Assembly: GCA_958450325.1 (NCBI GenBank)
Contig: OY288251.1
Span: forward strand, 17,978,976-18,042,975
Source of the DNA: Agrostemma githago
Lineage: Eukaryota; Streptophyta; Magnoliopsida; Caryophyllales; Caryophyllaceae
Direction: 5' to 3'
Length of the DNA: 64,000 bases
Within the stretch, counting starts at the first letter, position 1; each line of letters opens with the position of its first letter. A program made the translations under genes and the position numbers. This document shows positions 37,122 to 50,700 of the stretch, piece by piece. The notes below the pieces were generated by a model. That model worked only from the letters and a program-made list of their open reading frames with translations. It was not told where the DNA came from and did not search any database.

Positions 37122-39080
37122 CCGACTTTACCTGAGCCACGATTTCACCACCTTCAACTACGCACACTAGTTACAACTCTCTCTGTGCCCACCGATATAC
37201 ATAAGCCTTCGACGTTATAGTTACTAATGTCATAATTTAATTTTAAAATCGACTTATAAAGCTCTCATATCTTGAAAAATAATGATACTTTTGATTAACT
37301 ACAAACTTCGTCTTCCAAAGTCAACTATGAAATCCTTATTGTCATTACAAGACATGTTGATAGTTTGTTCATGAGGTAACTGCTATGCCGAAGTGACAAA
37401 GGTAGTTAAAATGAAGGGTGTGCATATTCGATCTATACTAAAAATGTGAATTGGTACAGTCTTTGGTCCAAAATTTGTTACGTATTATTTTGTTTTCCGG
37501 CTCGATCCCAGTTTTTTCTGAATTTGTATGTTTAAAGCGCAAAAAACTGGGATTGTTGTTTTTATTTTTATTTTTTTCTACTATTAATATAATCTGTAAA
37601 TTATTTTTTGCCTACTTAATACGGTTTGATCATATCTAACAAACCTGAATTTGAAAAAGTAAGTACTGAATAATTCTGAACCAACCAGTTTGGTCTGTTA
37701 TGTTTGTGATTTGATTAGTTATCATCATTACATTTGGTGTGATTAGGGTTCAATTACAAAGAAGGGCAACTGGGTTTACCTATAAAATGAGTAACCAAGA
37801 GTGTTGAGTGCACGGATTCTAAGTTCAAATTGAGCTTGTGGTCAGTATGAATGATCAAGTGAATGTGATTGTATTTTTCCGTCAATACCAAAGCAAAAGC
37901 AGGTCAATCTCGAGCAATTAGGTGTGTGGTCGTTTGTATGTTTTGGTGGTTCTTATCATAACCAACGACTTTCTTATCACATAAATTTGACGTGTAACTT
38001 TCCTATCATGGCAGTTATTATTTGCCTTGGATGTGTAATGCATTTTGTAATACCCGTCATGTATTACGAGTATTTCTCATTTAAATCATGTCTCATTTAT
38101 TGGTAATAGTATATCTAATTGGTTAACCCATTTGTTAGAAGTCGTTTAACCTACTTATAATACTCGTATAATGTATAACCTTTACCGGAGCCCTACTTAA
38201 TTCCACCTTTATGATTTGATATTATCCATTTAGTTAACTATCCGCCCATTTCCTAATTGATAATTTCACCTTCACGCACACCCATTTGCCCTAATTGATA
38301 TCCATATTCACCGCTTCATGCACCTCCTTTTTCATCATCCATGTTCACGCACACGATACCACCACCTTCCACCTTGATTTTCTGCCACTCTTCATAGCCC
38401 CTGCGCACCACCTTACTCCGGCGAAACCAGACACGATGGTCGACAACTAAATTCACCGCCAACGGTGCATCTCTAGGTATATTCCATTATCTTTATATTT
38501 TTGTGTCGTTAATGTATCTTGATATTGTATTAGATGGGCCACGATTATATTAGAGCTAGGGTTAGGAGTGTTGTGTTAATGTCGGGTTATTGTCGTAACG
38601 CTGCCATGTCGTTGTGGGCTGTTGTTGATGTTGACAGTTGAAGTTGACGGGATTGTTCAGGTGGGGATGACGTTACGTGGTTTGGACTCTAATTATCGGT
38701 GTAATATCCGAGTACCTCGTCGATTGTTGCTCTAATTACAAATTACGACCATGTATTTTCCTTATTTTACAAATTACCACCATGTATTTCGTTTTTTAAA
38801 ACTTACCACCTACTTTTTTAGCGTATAATTACAAATCACCACCGTATTTTAATCCCGACTTCCATTTAACTTAAATCCGATGATTTAACTTATTTAACTT
38901 ATTAATATTTTAACATCTAAATTAGTTATCCAAAATAATACTCAACTTTAACATTTTTACCAATCACACCATAGCAACAGCAAAACGGTGATGATGATGA
39001 TTTGCATCGACATCTTCAATAATCTCACTTAAACGATGACGATTCAAGAGAGCATTACTTCGACAGCTATATCCCGGTTG
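37122..39080. other. Intergenic or intronic AT-rich sequence, nothing recognised
   Basis: Scanned on both strands for further PDI exons (signal peptide, first CGHC domain) and for other proteins; none was recognised. Short ORFs at 37451-37639 and 37924-38106 look like chance. Confidence 0.45.
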
Positions 39081-41240
39081 TTAAAATCTCCACTATTAGG
39101 TTGTTGATTTCTCTAGCGGCAATTAATAGCCTAGTGATTCGTCAAATAAAAGTCAAGACGACATTCTTGAATGGAGATATATAAGAGAAAATTTATATAA
39201 GGCAACTGGAAGGTTTTATTATGCCGGGTGATGTGCATAAGGTTTGTAAGCTTGTTAAATACTTGTATGGACTCAAAAAAAGCTCTTAAGCAATGACATC
39301 AAAAGTTTGATGAAGTTATCTTGTCAAATGGGTTTAAGCTTAACCAAGGTGACAAAACGTGTGTATAGCAAGTTTGATTAGACCGGTAGTGGTATTATCA
39401 TTTTCTTGTATGTAGACGACATTTCGTCGATCTTTGGTACTAACCAAAATCAAGTTGACCTCTGTAAAGAGTTTTTGTCGTCTAGATTTTCCATGAAGGA
39501 CATGGGGGAGGTGGATATGATCCTTGGGATCAAGATAGCTCTAAATAACGATGGGATTTCATTAACACGGCCTGATTACATTGAGAAGGTGTTGAAGAAA
39601 TTTTAGGCAAACAATCCAATAGAACCTAGTGAGAAACTCAAGCTTAATTCACGTCCGCCAATGTCATAACTTGAGTATGTTCGGGTCATAGGCTGCTTGA
39701 TGTATGCTATGACTAGTACTAGACCGGACATTGTGTTCGCGGTTGGTAACTTAGTAGATACACGAGTAACCCAAGTAGTCATCATTGACGTGCTGTAAAT
39801 CGTGTTTTAAGGTATCTTAAATCACCAAAGAATTTTGGAACCTTTTTTGTGGGGCATCCTTTAGTCTTAGAATAATACTTAGATGCAAGGTGGTTAACCA
39901 AAAGCAGCGGTTGGTAAACTCGTTCGGTGGGTGAAGGAATGTCCGGACAAACTCTGGGTCAAGTGGGTAAATTCTATTTACCTGAAAGGAAGGAGATGGA
40001 AGGATTACTGCCCTCTCGCTGATGTGAGCTGGATATGGAAGAAAGTTTGTAAACTCGGAACTGAGTTTCAGCAGGCTTATCAACAAAACGAATGAAGGAA
40101 TAGCCCAGGGCGAGCTTATACTATCGAGAAAGGATATGAATGGCTTAAGCCACCCATGCAAGATGTAGACTGGCACAACCTGGTTTGGACCAAATGGTCC
40201 ATCCCAAAACACAGTTTTCTTGGTTGGTTGGTGCATCAGCGAGGCCTAAACACGAAGGACAAGCTTCATAAATTGGAGATCGTGCCGGACACATTGTGCT
40301 GCATTTTCAATCAGGACGAGGAATCGCTGCAGCACTTATTCTTCTTCTGTAAATTTAGCAGGATGATCTTGGATGAGTTGCAGTGATGGATGCTTATTCA
40401 GATTCGCAAGAAGAACGTGACAACCTGGAGGCAGAATAGATGGGATACGAGGCTAAAGATGAGCATTATTAACGGCATTATTAACGCTGCCATGTACCAT
40501 GTGTGGATGCAAAGAAACAGTAGCAGACATAACAGTGTTATTCAACACTCGAAGAGATGCGTTGAAGGTATTAAATTGGATATCAAAAGGCGAATACATT
40601 TCCAAATCAAAGGTTCCCTTCATGCATGAGATAAGAATTGGATAGATAGAATTCTAGAAAACTAAGATGTTCTTCGATGTATGCTGATGTGGAGGTTTCT
40701 CCGATATTTGTATGTTTGATTGGAGATTTAATAATATATTTACACTTTATCAAAAAAAAGGTGGATAATTAATGTGGAGGATCATTCCTCTACTAGTGGT
40801 TGGATGTTCTTGCTTGAAGGAGATGTCATTTCGTGGGCTTGCAAAAATCAAACATGTATATATACCTCGACCATGGAGTCAGAATGCAACCGGAAAGGAG
40901 GCAAAATGCCTTTTGAATTTAGTACAAGAAATTCCTTAATTGTCGAAATTGATGTCAGCTATTTTTATCAGTTGTGATAGTGTTGTGCTAGTACCTTGGC
41001 TAAGGCACACAATCAAGTGTATAATGGTAAGTCACGACACCTAGGCGTTTGACATAGCGTTGTAGGTGAGTTAATCACTTATGGGTGATCTCGGTTGTGT
41101 TTGTGAGATCTCAACATAATTTAGCTGATCATTTAACGAAAGGGTTGGCTAGGGACTTAGTGAATAAGTTAGATATTGGAATGGGTCTTAAACCCCTATG
41201 ATTCTTTCGTGGTAGAATACCAAATTTCCCTCTAATATGA
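39081..41240 (+). pseudogene. Decayed Ty1/copia RT and RNase H remnant
   Basis: Pieces in order: RT (VKTTFLNGDI; QLEGFIMPGDVHKVCKLVKY; LYGLKK) with stops, MYVDDISSIFGTNQNQVDLC at 39406, MKDMGEVDMILGIKI, then RNase H pieces (TSTRPDIVFAVGNLV; LKSPKNFG in shifted frames). After a LINE insertion it resumes with HSSTSGWMFLLEGDVISWAC (from 40774), TMESE, then QHNLADHLTKGLARDLVNKL and GLKPL (about 41110-41203). No LTRs were identified, so it is truncated on both sides. Confidence 0.85.
39898..40757 (+). mobile_element. 5'-truncated LINE, 11-bp TSD
   Basis: Encodes a plant L1-type C-terminal region: LWVKWVNSIYLKGRRWKDYC, WSIPKHSFLGWLVHQRGLNT, CCIFNQDEESLQHLFFFCKF, MYHVWMQRNSSRHNSVIQHS, with a few stops. 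Ends in a run of A (40752-40759). Flanked by AAGGTGGTTAA (39887-39897) and AAGGTGGATAA (40758-40768), one mismatch. It splits the copia RNase H. Related to, but clearly diverged from, the LINE at 29512. Confidence 0.88.
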
Positions 41241-41269
41241 CGTAAGAGGCGGAATTCAATGTCACGAGA

Positions 41270-43262
41270 AGATAAATTATGCCAAGACGGAGTTGGTATT
41301 TACCAAAAATAGTCACCAGTCGGATTAAAATGGAGGTAGTTAATCTGTTGGGAGTCCGAGAGGTGGAACATCAAAAGAAGTATCTAGGGAGGTCTACTAT
41401 GATTGGTCGCTCGAAGAAGACTATTTTTAACTATTTGCAGGAACGAATATGGAAGAAAGTGAAATGTTGGAAGGAAAAATTGTTATCGAAACATTGGAAG
41501 GAGACTCTTGTTAAGGCGGTATCTCAAGCAATTCCGACGTATTTGATGAGTATCTTTGTTATTCCCAATGAAATTATTGATGAAATGCAGAAGGTGATGG
41601 CTCTTTTTCCGTGTGATTCATCTGAGAGTAGTTGCATCGGAAGCTACGTTGGCTCTCGTGGGACAAGCTATGTCGGAAAAAAAAATTGGGGGCATGGGAT
41701 TCGGAGATCTCCGGGTCTTTAACTAGGCACTTCCTGTAAAGCAAGCCTTGCGCATTCTGATGGTACCATTTTTTCATATCAAGGGTTATGAAGGCCAAAT
41801 ATTTAAAGCATAGTAAATCGAGGAAAATAGTGAGGTACGATCCGGGCTTCTGTTGGCGGACTATAAGGGGCGCCAAATCGTTATTCTTGGACGGGCTGAG
41901 TTAGCGAGTTGGGAATGGAGAAAAAACAAAGATTTGGAGTGACCCACGGTTAGCGAGCAAAGAGGCCGCGTGCGATTCATGAACGCCAACATCAAGGCAG
42001 ATCCTAACCTGACTGTGGCGGAATTAATTGATAAAGAGCAGAGAACCTGGAACGAGCAAAGGTTAAATGCTCTCTTCTGTCAAGCGAATATACAAACTGT
42101 AATGGCTATTCCTCTCCCGGAACAAGATACTTCGGATGAACAATGTTTGTGGCCCAATAATGGTGGAATTTTTCCAGTCAGTCGACCTATCGATTGGGTA
42201 CTAGCGAGTTTACTAGTGTGGTTATTCCTGATACTACTCTGCAACCCAACGAGATATGGAGTAACATTCGGGCCTCAGAATTTCACCTATGCTGGCCCAC
42301 TTTGTGTGGAGATCGAGCATGCTCAAACACTCTTGGGGTTCCTTAACAGCTGCACCGGAGGCATTGTGTGGACGACCCGACTTGCAATCTATGCTGAGTA
42401 ACGGAACAATCGAGGACCCATGACATTCTGAATTGTCCAGCAACCCATGGAGTGTGGAATGATAGCGGTTACTTTCGAGGATGTTCTAGCTGTTGTACCA
42501 CGATCAGGTTGTGCTGCTAGTTTTGTTTGAGTGTTACAAGAACTTTCAGGGGAAAACAGGGGTGGTTTTCTTATTATTGTGGGCAGCGTGGACAACAACA
42601 AATAACCTTATTTTCGAGAATGTACAGCGCTCGCTTGCTGTTACTGTTGCGGGATTAGTGAACATGGTGCACGAGTATCCCGGTTATGCTAGCTTACCCG
42701 ATTTGGCCTTGACTAATGGCCAAAGAGTAGGTGGCGGCAGAATATGGCAAAAACCATTACCGGGTTGGGTTAAGATGAATGTCGATGCGGCATGCTCGGG
42801 GACCATGAAGATTGGTTTGGGTACCATTGGCAGAGACGTGAATGGCACATTGCTTTGGGTGGGGTATGGTGTCGTCGAATTAAAGAACGCTAGACAACAG
42901 AAATTGTTGAAGCTAGCTTAGGGCGGCTAGTTTCGGGCTGGAAATGGCGAGACACAAATTATGATTCCTAGAGTTAAATTGGAGACCGATTCGATTATTG
43001 TGGTCGGTGCTATACAGATGAGGAACCGGTGGCATAGTCCAATGGGTGTCTGTCTCGATGGGATATTTAATTTGCTCGAGTCTTCTAATTCTTTTTCTTG
43101 TTGCCATATGAAACGCAAAGACAATAACGTTGCACATAGTAAAGCGAGATGTTATTCGGTGGGTGATGAGATTGTACTGAACTTGTGTTTTCCACAAGCC
43201 TTTTTGGACTTAGCGGCTTTTGATCTGATATAAGCTATCACCCGGTTTAAAAAAAATAAAGG
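41270..43262 (+). mobile_element. Second LINE remnant: RT C-terminus, zf-RVT and RNase H
   Basis: 41279-41722 encodes the end of an L1-type RT (EVEHQKKYLGRSTMIGRSKK; TLVKAVSQAIPTYLMSIFVI), then, in shifted frames, a zf-RVT region (DLTVAELID-type text at 41970-42160: NLTVAELIDKEQRTWNEQRL). An RNase H-like domain follows (GWVKMNVDAACSGTMKIGLG at 42765 and VKLETDSIIVVGA...KRKDNNVAHSKAR at 42961-43150). Ends with an A-rich tract near 43248-43260. Multiple frameshifts. TSD not found; the left edge is approximate. Confidence 0.85.
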
Positions 43263-43483
43263 AAGTGAGTGAGTGAGTGAATTAATGAAGTTACTCCTAA
43301 AATACAAGGAGGGATTAAAAGTCAACTAAACCTAGTAATTAATTAAGTGAGTACATGTTTTCTATGAGTTTCAATTCGGTGTCAAAATATGGTCACGATT
43401 TATTAATTTCTTTAAGATAGATGAAGAGACCTCGATTAAAATCTAGGAGAGTAGGAGCTGAAAACGATTTATATTTACATTTT
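43263..43483. other. Spacer between the LINE remnant and the Sirevirus-like element
   Basis: Contains a short GAGT repeat at 43266-43280. No gene. The last five bases (ATTTT) would be the left target duplication of the Sirevirus-like element; the right copy lies outside the window. Confidence 0.5.
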
Positions 43484-45013
43484 TGTTGGGTTTGTTGATG
43501 ATGACAATGCCTATTTAACTTGTGCTCTAGTTTAATCTTATAGGTTAATCGTCATTAGTGCGATAATTATCAAATGTGTTAATTCAAGAATGATGATATC
43601 AAGACAAACCAAAGCTACCCAAGATAAAGATCAAGAAATTCAAGTGAAGAGAATAGAATCGAGTCTAAGTCCATAGTCACTAAGAATGGCAAAGTGTGTG
43701 TTTTTCGGTACAGCAGTATGTAACAGTCGGACTGACTGTTACATCGTTCGACAGCTCTTAATGGTTCAAAAAGATTTTGATTTCAAAAGTTAAATCTTAA
43801 GAAAAATCTTTTTACAAATTTAAACTGACTTTGAAAAAATCTGATTTCTTTAAGAAAAAGGGATGGTTTGGTTTCTTGTAAAACAATGCACCTCTTCTCC
43901 AAGGTTTTCCAAAAATGGTTCTTCACTTTTGAAAGTGAACTTGAATTGTTTCTACTTTCAAGTATTACCTTTCAAGTTAACACCTTCCCTTCAATTTTGG
44001 TAAACTTTAAGTATGCTTCCCTTTCTTTTTTAAAAAGCTTTCCTTTTTAACTAAGTCAAAAGTTTCCTTTTAATCTTTGGATTTTGCAATGAGGCACATT
44101 CTTTTACCCATTTCCACATCTACTATAAAAGAAACTCATTTGCCTCATTTATTTCTCAAGGCTTTCAAACTAAAACTTCATTTATTGCATTTTGTTTTCA
44201 AAGGTTTTTATCTTAAAAGCATTTTGCAAAGTATTTCAAAAGAGAAAGTCTTCAGTAATTTCAAAGTCACAGTCGAACACACTGTCACACAGAATCACAC
44301 ACACTCTTGTCTAACTCGGTTTTCAATTGTAATCTTTGTAACTTTCTAAGTTATTAAGAGTCGTAGCCGGAGTAGGCTATTGGTCGTGACCAGAGTAGGT
44401 CATTGGTGAGTTAGAGACGGAGTAGTCTTGTAAACTCAAATCGCAACCGGAGTAGGTTGTTGGTCGTAACCGGAGTAGGTTATGGGTCGCTTTTCATTGT
44501 AAGGGTCTTTTGATTTCGGAGTGGATTTCTAAAGAAAATCAATAAGAAAAGCATTAGACGTAGGCCCTTAGAGTGTTGGCCGAACCAATTCAAAAATATC
44601 ATGTTTTATCGTGTTCTTTACTTTTCCGCTGCATCTTTCGATAAAAGCATGTTATTTTGTTTTTCTTTTATTTGCTCAAGCTTCAAACTTAGTTTTAGTT
44701 GTGCTATTTCTTTTCATACAACAGTCGCCCATACTGTGACATTCGTCTGTAGCTTCTCATTCTGCTAAGCGAATCGAATACAGTTTGACAACGGTCGATA
44801 TACTATGGCTTTGTTCTATAGCCGTACTCCTTGCTAAGACAGAGCGTAACAGTCTGACTGTCCGTTGTATGTTAATTCTAGTACTTCTTCACCTAATTAT
44901 TTTCTACTTCCACTCAACTTACTTTAATCAATAAAGATTAAGTTGATTTTTTTAAAAGGTACCTAATTCACCCCCTCCCCCTCTTAGGTACTTAGGGATC
45001 CATAAACTCTTCA
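43484..45013 (+). repeat. 5' LTR of the Sirevirus-like element (1,530 bp)
   Basis: TGTTGGG...CTTCA, followed two bases later by the primer site. Contains several AACAGTC/GACTGTT inverted repeats (43719-43743 perfect 10-bp arms; 44266-44288; 44720-44738; 44849-44861) and repeats of CCGGAGTAGG (44365-44485). Confidence 0.93.
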
Positions 45014-45015
45014 AT

Positions 45016-45027
45016 TGGTATCAGAGC
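45016..45027 (+). other. Primer-binding site, initiator Met tRNA
   Basis: TGGTATCAGAGC, two bases after the LTR end at 45013. Confidence 0.93.
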
Positions 45028-45073
45028 CTCGTACTCTTTTAAAGCCTAACTACTTAGAGTTTGATTCCTCGAC

Positions 45074-47105
45074 ATGGATTCTGCTAAACACTCCAAGATC
45101 TCGGTCTTTACCGGTGAGAATTTTGGTTGGTCGAAGCTAAAAATGGAACACTATATCAAAAGTATCGATTATCAATGTTGGAAAATTATTAAAGAGGGTC
45201 CAATTGAAATCAAAGTGTCTAGTGCCGATGGCAAGTCTACCAAACTTAAAGATGAGTCTAAATATGATGAAGATGACTTTAAAATTGTTGAGAAAAATTC
45301 TAAGGCTATGTCAATACTTCAAAGGTGTGTCGGTGAGGAGGAAGTAAGTCGTATAAGTGGATGTCCTACGGCTAAGGAGATTTGGGACTCCCTTGTGCTT
45401 GCTTATGAGGGTACGTCTCAAGTAAAAAAACACCGTATTGATCTTCTCGTGCAACAATATGAAATGTTTCACATGTCAAAAGACGAGTCCATAAATAGCT
45501 TATCAAGTCGTTTTTCTTGTATCATTAATGAGCTTAAAAGTCTAGGAAGAGATTTCGAGTCCGAAGACATCATTAGAAAAATCCTTCGTAGTCTAACCGA
45601 TAAATGGCAACCAAAGGTCACCGCCATAGAGGAAGTAAGCTAAAGATTTATCCGTCTTGACTCTCCACGAACTAATGGGATCACTAATGGCTCACGAACT
45701 AAACCTCGTGAAGCGTTCTAGTGATAACCAACGGGGAAAGAGTCTTGCTCTCAAGTCCGCCTCAAGTGATGAGGATGAGGACGAAGAGGACGGATTCGCC
45801 ATGTTCACTAGGAACATTGTTGGTATGGTAAATGGTCAAGGAAATCGTAAGTTTAACAATAATTTCAATAAGAAACGATTCCCTAAGAAACGACCTAGCT
45901 CAACCATAGGATGCTTTAAATGTGGTGATAAAACTCATCAAATCAAAGAATGTCCTAAATGGAATGATATTCACTCTAAAGATAAACGTGATAAAGCTAA
46001 AAGGGAATATAAAAGTAAGGTCATGTCCGCTATTTGGGGAATGTCCGATTCGAAAGAAGACGACGAACCCAAAGATGAGGAGTTAGATGCTAATGTGTGT
46101 GTCACTACTAAGGTCAATAACTCCAAAGTTGAACATCTTAGGTGTCTCATGGCCAATCCCGATGACTCAGATTCCGACTCCGATAATGAGGTACAAAGAC
46201 TTAAGGCTAAAGTTAGAACTTACTCCAAAGAAAAAGTTTGCAAGTTGCTTGATAGTCTTTTTGATAAGTGTTGTTCTCAAACTAAAAGGTCTCTTGCTAT
46301 GCAAGAAGAAATTGAGGAAATTGCAATTGAGAATGTCCAACTTAAAGAAACACTTAAAGCAACAGACAGTGTGACTGTTACTGATGAAGTTAAAAACGAG
46401 CTGAAAAGTTTGAGAAAGATCAACAAAGATTTGTCTAAAGAGTTGCTTGATCTAAAATTTGTTACAACCCAATCTACTGTTCCCAATGAGTCTCCTAACC
46501 CCCAAACTATTGAATTGACCAAAGAGAATGAACATCTCAAGGTTGATCTTGATGTGACTAAAGAAGAATTGAGGAAACTCCAAAAGAAACTTGTTAGTAA
46601 TGGAACTCTAGAGTCTAGATCTTCAAGTGCTCGAATTTTCTACTTAGAGGCGTGTAATCTCAACCTTAAATGTTTAATTGAACAAAGAGACAAGAGTTTG
46701 CGTCAATTTGAAGTTAACTATATCACATCCGAGCAATTGCTCAAACAAAAAATTAAGGAAAATGAGAGTCTCACTCACTCTATTCAAGACACTATTAATG
46801 AACTTGTTGAAGCTAGAAGAGTCCACAAAACTCGGGAAGGAAGTCAAAATGTGCTAAATTTTCTTACTAATCAAGACAACTTGTGTCGTGAAAAAGAGGG
46901 GCTTGGGTTCAAATGGAATAGACGTCATGATTGTAAAATTCACAACTCCAACCCCACTAAAAGAGACTTTAGGAAAAGAAAATATGTAGCACTTCCCGAG
47001 TACATCATTTGTCATCATTGTGGTAAAACCGGTCATTTTCTCAATGCTTGTGAGAAAAGGGATCAAAGTATTAATCGTGGTATTAAAGTTACTAACAAGA
47101 CATGA
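45074..47105 (+). pseudogene. gag: Sirevirus-like gag, one frameshift
   Basis: ATG at 45074 opens MDSAKHSKISVFTGENFGWS. Capsid region runs to a stop at 45643 caused by four extra bases (GTAA, 45635-45638). The second frame from 45657 holds GSLMAHELNLV, a first CCHC knuckle CFKCGDKTHQIKEC (about 45911-45952), an acidic, coiled-coil-prone segment (about 46200-46830, regular Leu/Glu/Lys pattern), and a second CCHC knuckle CHHCGKTGHFLNAC (about 47011-47052). The long coiled-coil gag is typical of Sireviruses. Without the insertion, gag would read through to 47105. Confidence 0.88.
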
Positions 47106-47193
47106 GAACGAAGGGAATTAATTAAGGATGCTTTAACTAAGGGACTCAAATCCGTTTGGGTTCCTAAACTCTCCTCTTAATTTCGTGTAGGGC

Positions 47194-47748
47194 TTGGTGA
47201 GGGGACGCCGTGATTGGTATCTTGATAGTGGATGCTCTCGTCACATGACGGGTGATAGAAGTCAATTTCTCTCACTAGAAGCGTATGATGGTGGCACGGT
47301 AACTTTTGGAGACAACAAAAAAGGTGAAGTCATAGGACTTGGAAAGGTTGGTAAGTCTTCATTGGTTTGTGTCGACAATGTGCGGCTTGTCAAAGGTTTG
47401 AAACATAATCTTCTAAGTATCTCTCAATTATGTGATCGTGGTAATTTGGTTGAGTTTAGTACTAGTTTATGTCGTATTTTGAATACCACTACCCGTGAAG
47501 TTGTTCTTGAAGGTAGACGTGTCAAAGATGTCTATTTAACCGACTTGAATACTTTAAATGACCCGTGGTTATGTCTTGCATGAGCGTAATGAAAAATGAC
47601 CCGTGGTTATGGCAAAAAAGATTTGGACATGTTAGTGCTAAAACTCTTAATACACTTAGAAGATTAGATTTTGTTGATGGTTTCCCTAACATGAAATTTG
47701 AATTTGATAAAATGTGTGATCAATGTGCTAAATGCAAACATGTTAGAA
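47194..47748 (+). pseudogene. Protease and start of integrase of the Sirevirus-like element
   Basis: Protease active site WYLDSGCSRHMTGD (about 47212-47253), then LKHNLLSISQLCDRGNLVEF. The frame stops at 47583 next to a 17-bp direct repeat (47557-47573 and 47595-47611). Frame 47565-47748 carries the GAG-pre-integrase and zinc-finger region (NDPWLWQKRFGHVSAKTLNT; CDQCAKCKHVR). The LARD-like insertion begins directly after it at 47749. Confidence 0.88.
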
Positions 47749-50700
47749 TGTAACACCCGCTATTTTTCCTAGCATATTTATTCTTTCCGTTAGGACTCCG
47801 TCTTAACCCTGTCACTTTTCGGCCTCATATTTCATCATTTTACTAAGCTATATTTTAATGTTTGAGTTTAATGATATTTATTTATATTTTAAAGATTTTT
47901 ATTCTATTAAATCCATTTATTTAGTTTTCTTCTTAAACTAATTAATTTTCCGCGAAGAATTCTATTTCTCTTCGAATTGACGTTTTTAAGCTCGGATTTA
48001 AGTCATTCCTTTTCCTAAAAATGTTTAAATACATTTATCTAATATTTTCAACTAGTAAATATTTTTATTTACAAAAATTTAGTTGTTAATGATTTTATTA
48101 CAAAGCTTCGCGATTAATTATTTTCTTACGCGAGGTTTACTCGAATTACTATGAAATGCTTTTAACTATTTTACGATTATACTTTTTATCAACTTATAAA
48201 TAATTTGAGGCCATTTTCTCACTTTTTGGACCGACTAAGCCTCTGGTCAGGAATTTTATTACGTTTTATTAATACGTTTCATTTTATCACGTTAAACCGT
48301 AAAAAGTATGATTATTTTTCTTCCATTTATTCCTTGCATTATTGTCAAACTTTTCATCCTCCCTTGCTTGTTCATTTTGGATGGCCATATGTGGTAGAGT
48401 AGCATTGTTTTCATCAACTCATTCACTCACATTTATACACCAAAGACCTTCCATCCTCCTTATTCATTCTTGTCATAAAAAAAAATATTCAACCAATCTT
48501 CCTCTCTTTTTGGCCATGACTCTAGCAGCCTCTCAAGGCTAATTCTTGCTTCAAATCGAGTCATAATTGTCTCGTTTTCATCGTCAAATTAATCGTTATT
48601 CCGATCCTTCCGTTAAGGTAATAAGCGATGTGGTTTTCGAGCAATTTTTACCTTGATTTTTATTAGTTTTCTCATGGTATTTTTCTGCCATGATTTCCGT
48701 GTTTGGTAGGATTTTTGGACGATCCCGAAGCCGACGAATATATTATCGACTCAGACTTGGAGTAGAGGTAACGTCGATGTTACTCGGTATTTCATGATTT
48801 TAATTGAGTATTTGCATGTATATATTTTTATGTTTTATTTTGGCAATATATGTATGTCACGGATTCTGGAAAATTTTTAAAGTTGAAAATTTGTATGTTT
48901 CGGTATTTTTATCGCTTTTACGAGATTAACGATTAAATTGTTATATTAATTTGTAAAATCGTAATAATCGGCCTAAACATGTAATATATGTTTATATTCT
49001 GGAAAATTGTTGTTTTTGATGATTTTTAATAATTTAGTATTTTTCTGATATTTTTGATATCGATTATTGAATTATTACCGTTTTCGGACAAAAACGATTA
49101 AAAGCCGATTTTTAGTTCTGGTACTTAAACATTTTATTTTAATCTGATTTTTGACGTGGTGAAACTTTCTGGTGAAATAAAATTTTCTGATTTTTTTTAT
49201 AATTTTTCGGAATTGTTAAGTGGATGAATTAATTAATCACTTTAAATCATCGTTTATCGTTAAAACAGTGTTTGTTGTTTAAATTCTCGATTTCTGGTCT
49301 TTGGTTTAAATCTGGAAAAAATTATGATTCTGATGATTTCATATTAAAATGTAATTTTATGATTTTTAGTGCCTTAATAAAATGTTAGGAACGATAAGTT
49401 TTTTTTAATGGAATCGTTAATTGTGAAAACAGGTTTTAAAGACAGTTTTGACGGGATTTATTAAATCTGGAATTTTTGGAAATCTGGAAAAATGGTAGAT
49501 TCTGGAAAATCATGATTTTTAGGTTTAATAATAATTTTTGGATATTAATACTTAAATCGTTTTGTAATTACTATTTTTATTAACCGTTATTGTCGAGATT
49601 GGACGATTAACGAGAAAACGCTTTAAAAACCGAGTTTTAGAATTCTGGAAATTTTCTTTTCTGGACAGAATGTCCATAAATATAATTTAACTATTTTACG
49701 TAATTTTTGTACTAATTATTAAAGTCTTTAATTAATAAATATTGATTTTCGGACAAATTGTGATTTATCGTTAAAATGCTTCGTCTTACCTAAAAGAATT
49801 ATTTTTCCAGCAATTTTGAAAGTATTTAAATCTGAAACTTTAAGAGTTAAATCATCCCTTAACATACTCTAAATATATTTGTTGGTTTAATTAAATAAAG
49901 ACGTTCAAATATTTAATTTGATGTTTGCCGTAAAATCCTATACTATCTATAATTTTATTTATCGAAGCTAATAATAATTAGGGAATTTTAGCTTTTTAAC
50001 TTTTGAAAACACCCTAATTAGTAATATTAAAATGTTTAAGACATTTTTAATCATTTTATAACACTTATACGATATTTTAATAATTTCATAAAATCAAACG
50101 ATCTTACTTTAATAATTAATATCGTTAAGGCCGAAAGTATTAGTTTTATAAACCTATATCGTTTACTAAAAATGTGGTATTAGTATGAACTAATATTTTC
50201 ATTATTTTGATATAATGCTATTTTTAGTAAAGTTTCTAAAAATAGAAGTTTCCTAAAATAGAAAGTTTCCTCTTTTGGAAAGTGATTCCTTTTTCCCTTT
50301 TGTTCTCTTATTATTATAATGATCATATCTCTTAAATATATCGATAATGGCTTGTTTTGGAGTTATGGAATAAAGTCAAGTGTGGCGTTAGAGTAATAAT
50401 CTGGGGTGTACGTTTTTGCCATCAGCTATAAAGTCGGTGTGCCCATTTGGGGCACATTTGGTCGTTGAACTGAGCATGGTTTGTGTTCAGGAGAGTGTGC
50501 ATTGTGCTCTTAAGCTAGATATCGCATCCTGTTAGTCGCCGTCAGTTAAACTGGATACATTTGGTGTCCAGGAGGGGTGTATACTACTTAAACCAGGACC
50601 TCGCTGCACGCAGTTCTGTTATAGTTGAGTTGCCTAGTTAGAGACTGGATTCTGTTATGAGTTAAGTCTACAGTTCTCGAAGCTAGTTTCCAGTATTGTC

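Noticed and set aside
33953..37150. Possible host exon interrupted by the short copia element (GGAGGTGAGT donor-like sequence on the minus strand)
   Set aside because: The joined flank translates to nothing recognisable as PDI or another protein, so the donor-like match may be chance.
45016..45027. TGGTATCAGAGC motifs as parts of tRNA genes
   Set aside because: Each lies directly after an LTR end and lacks the rest of a tRNA; they are primer-binding sites.
48205..48542. ORFs of 65-83 codons repeated at 48205 and 54636
   Set aside because: They recur only because the LTR is duplicated, differ in length between copies and show no domain.
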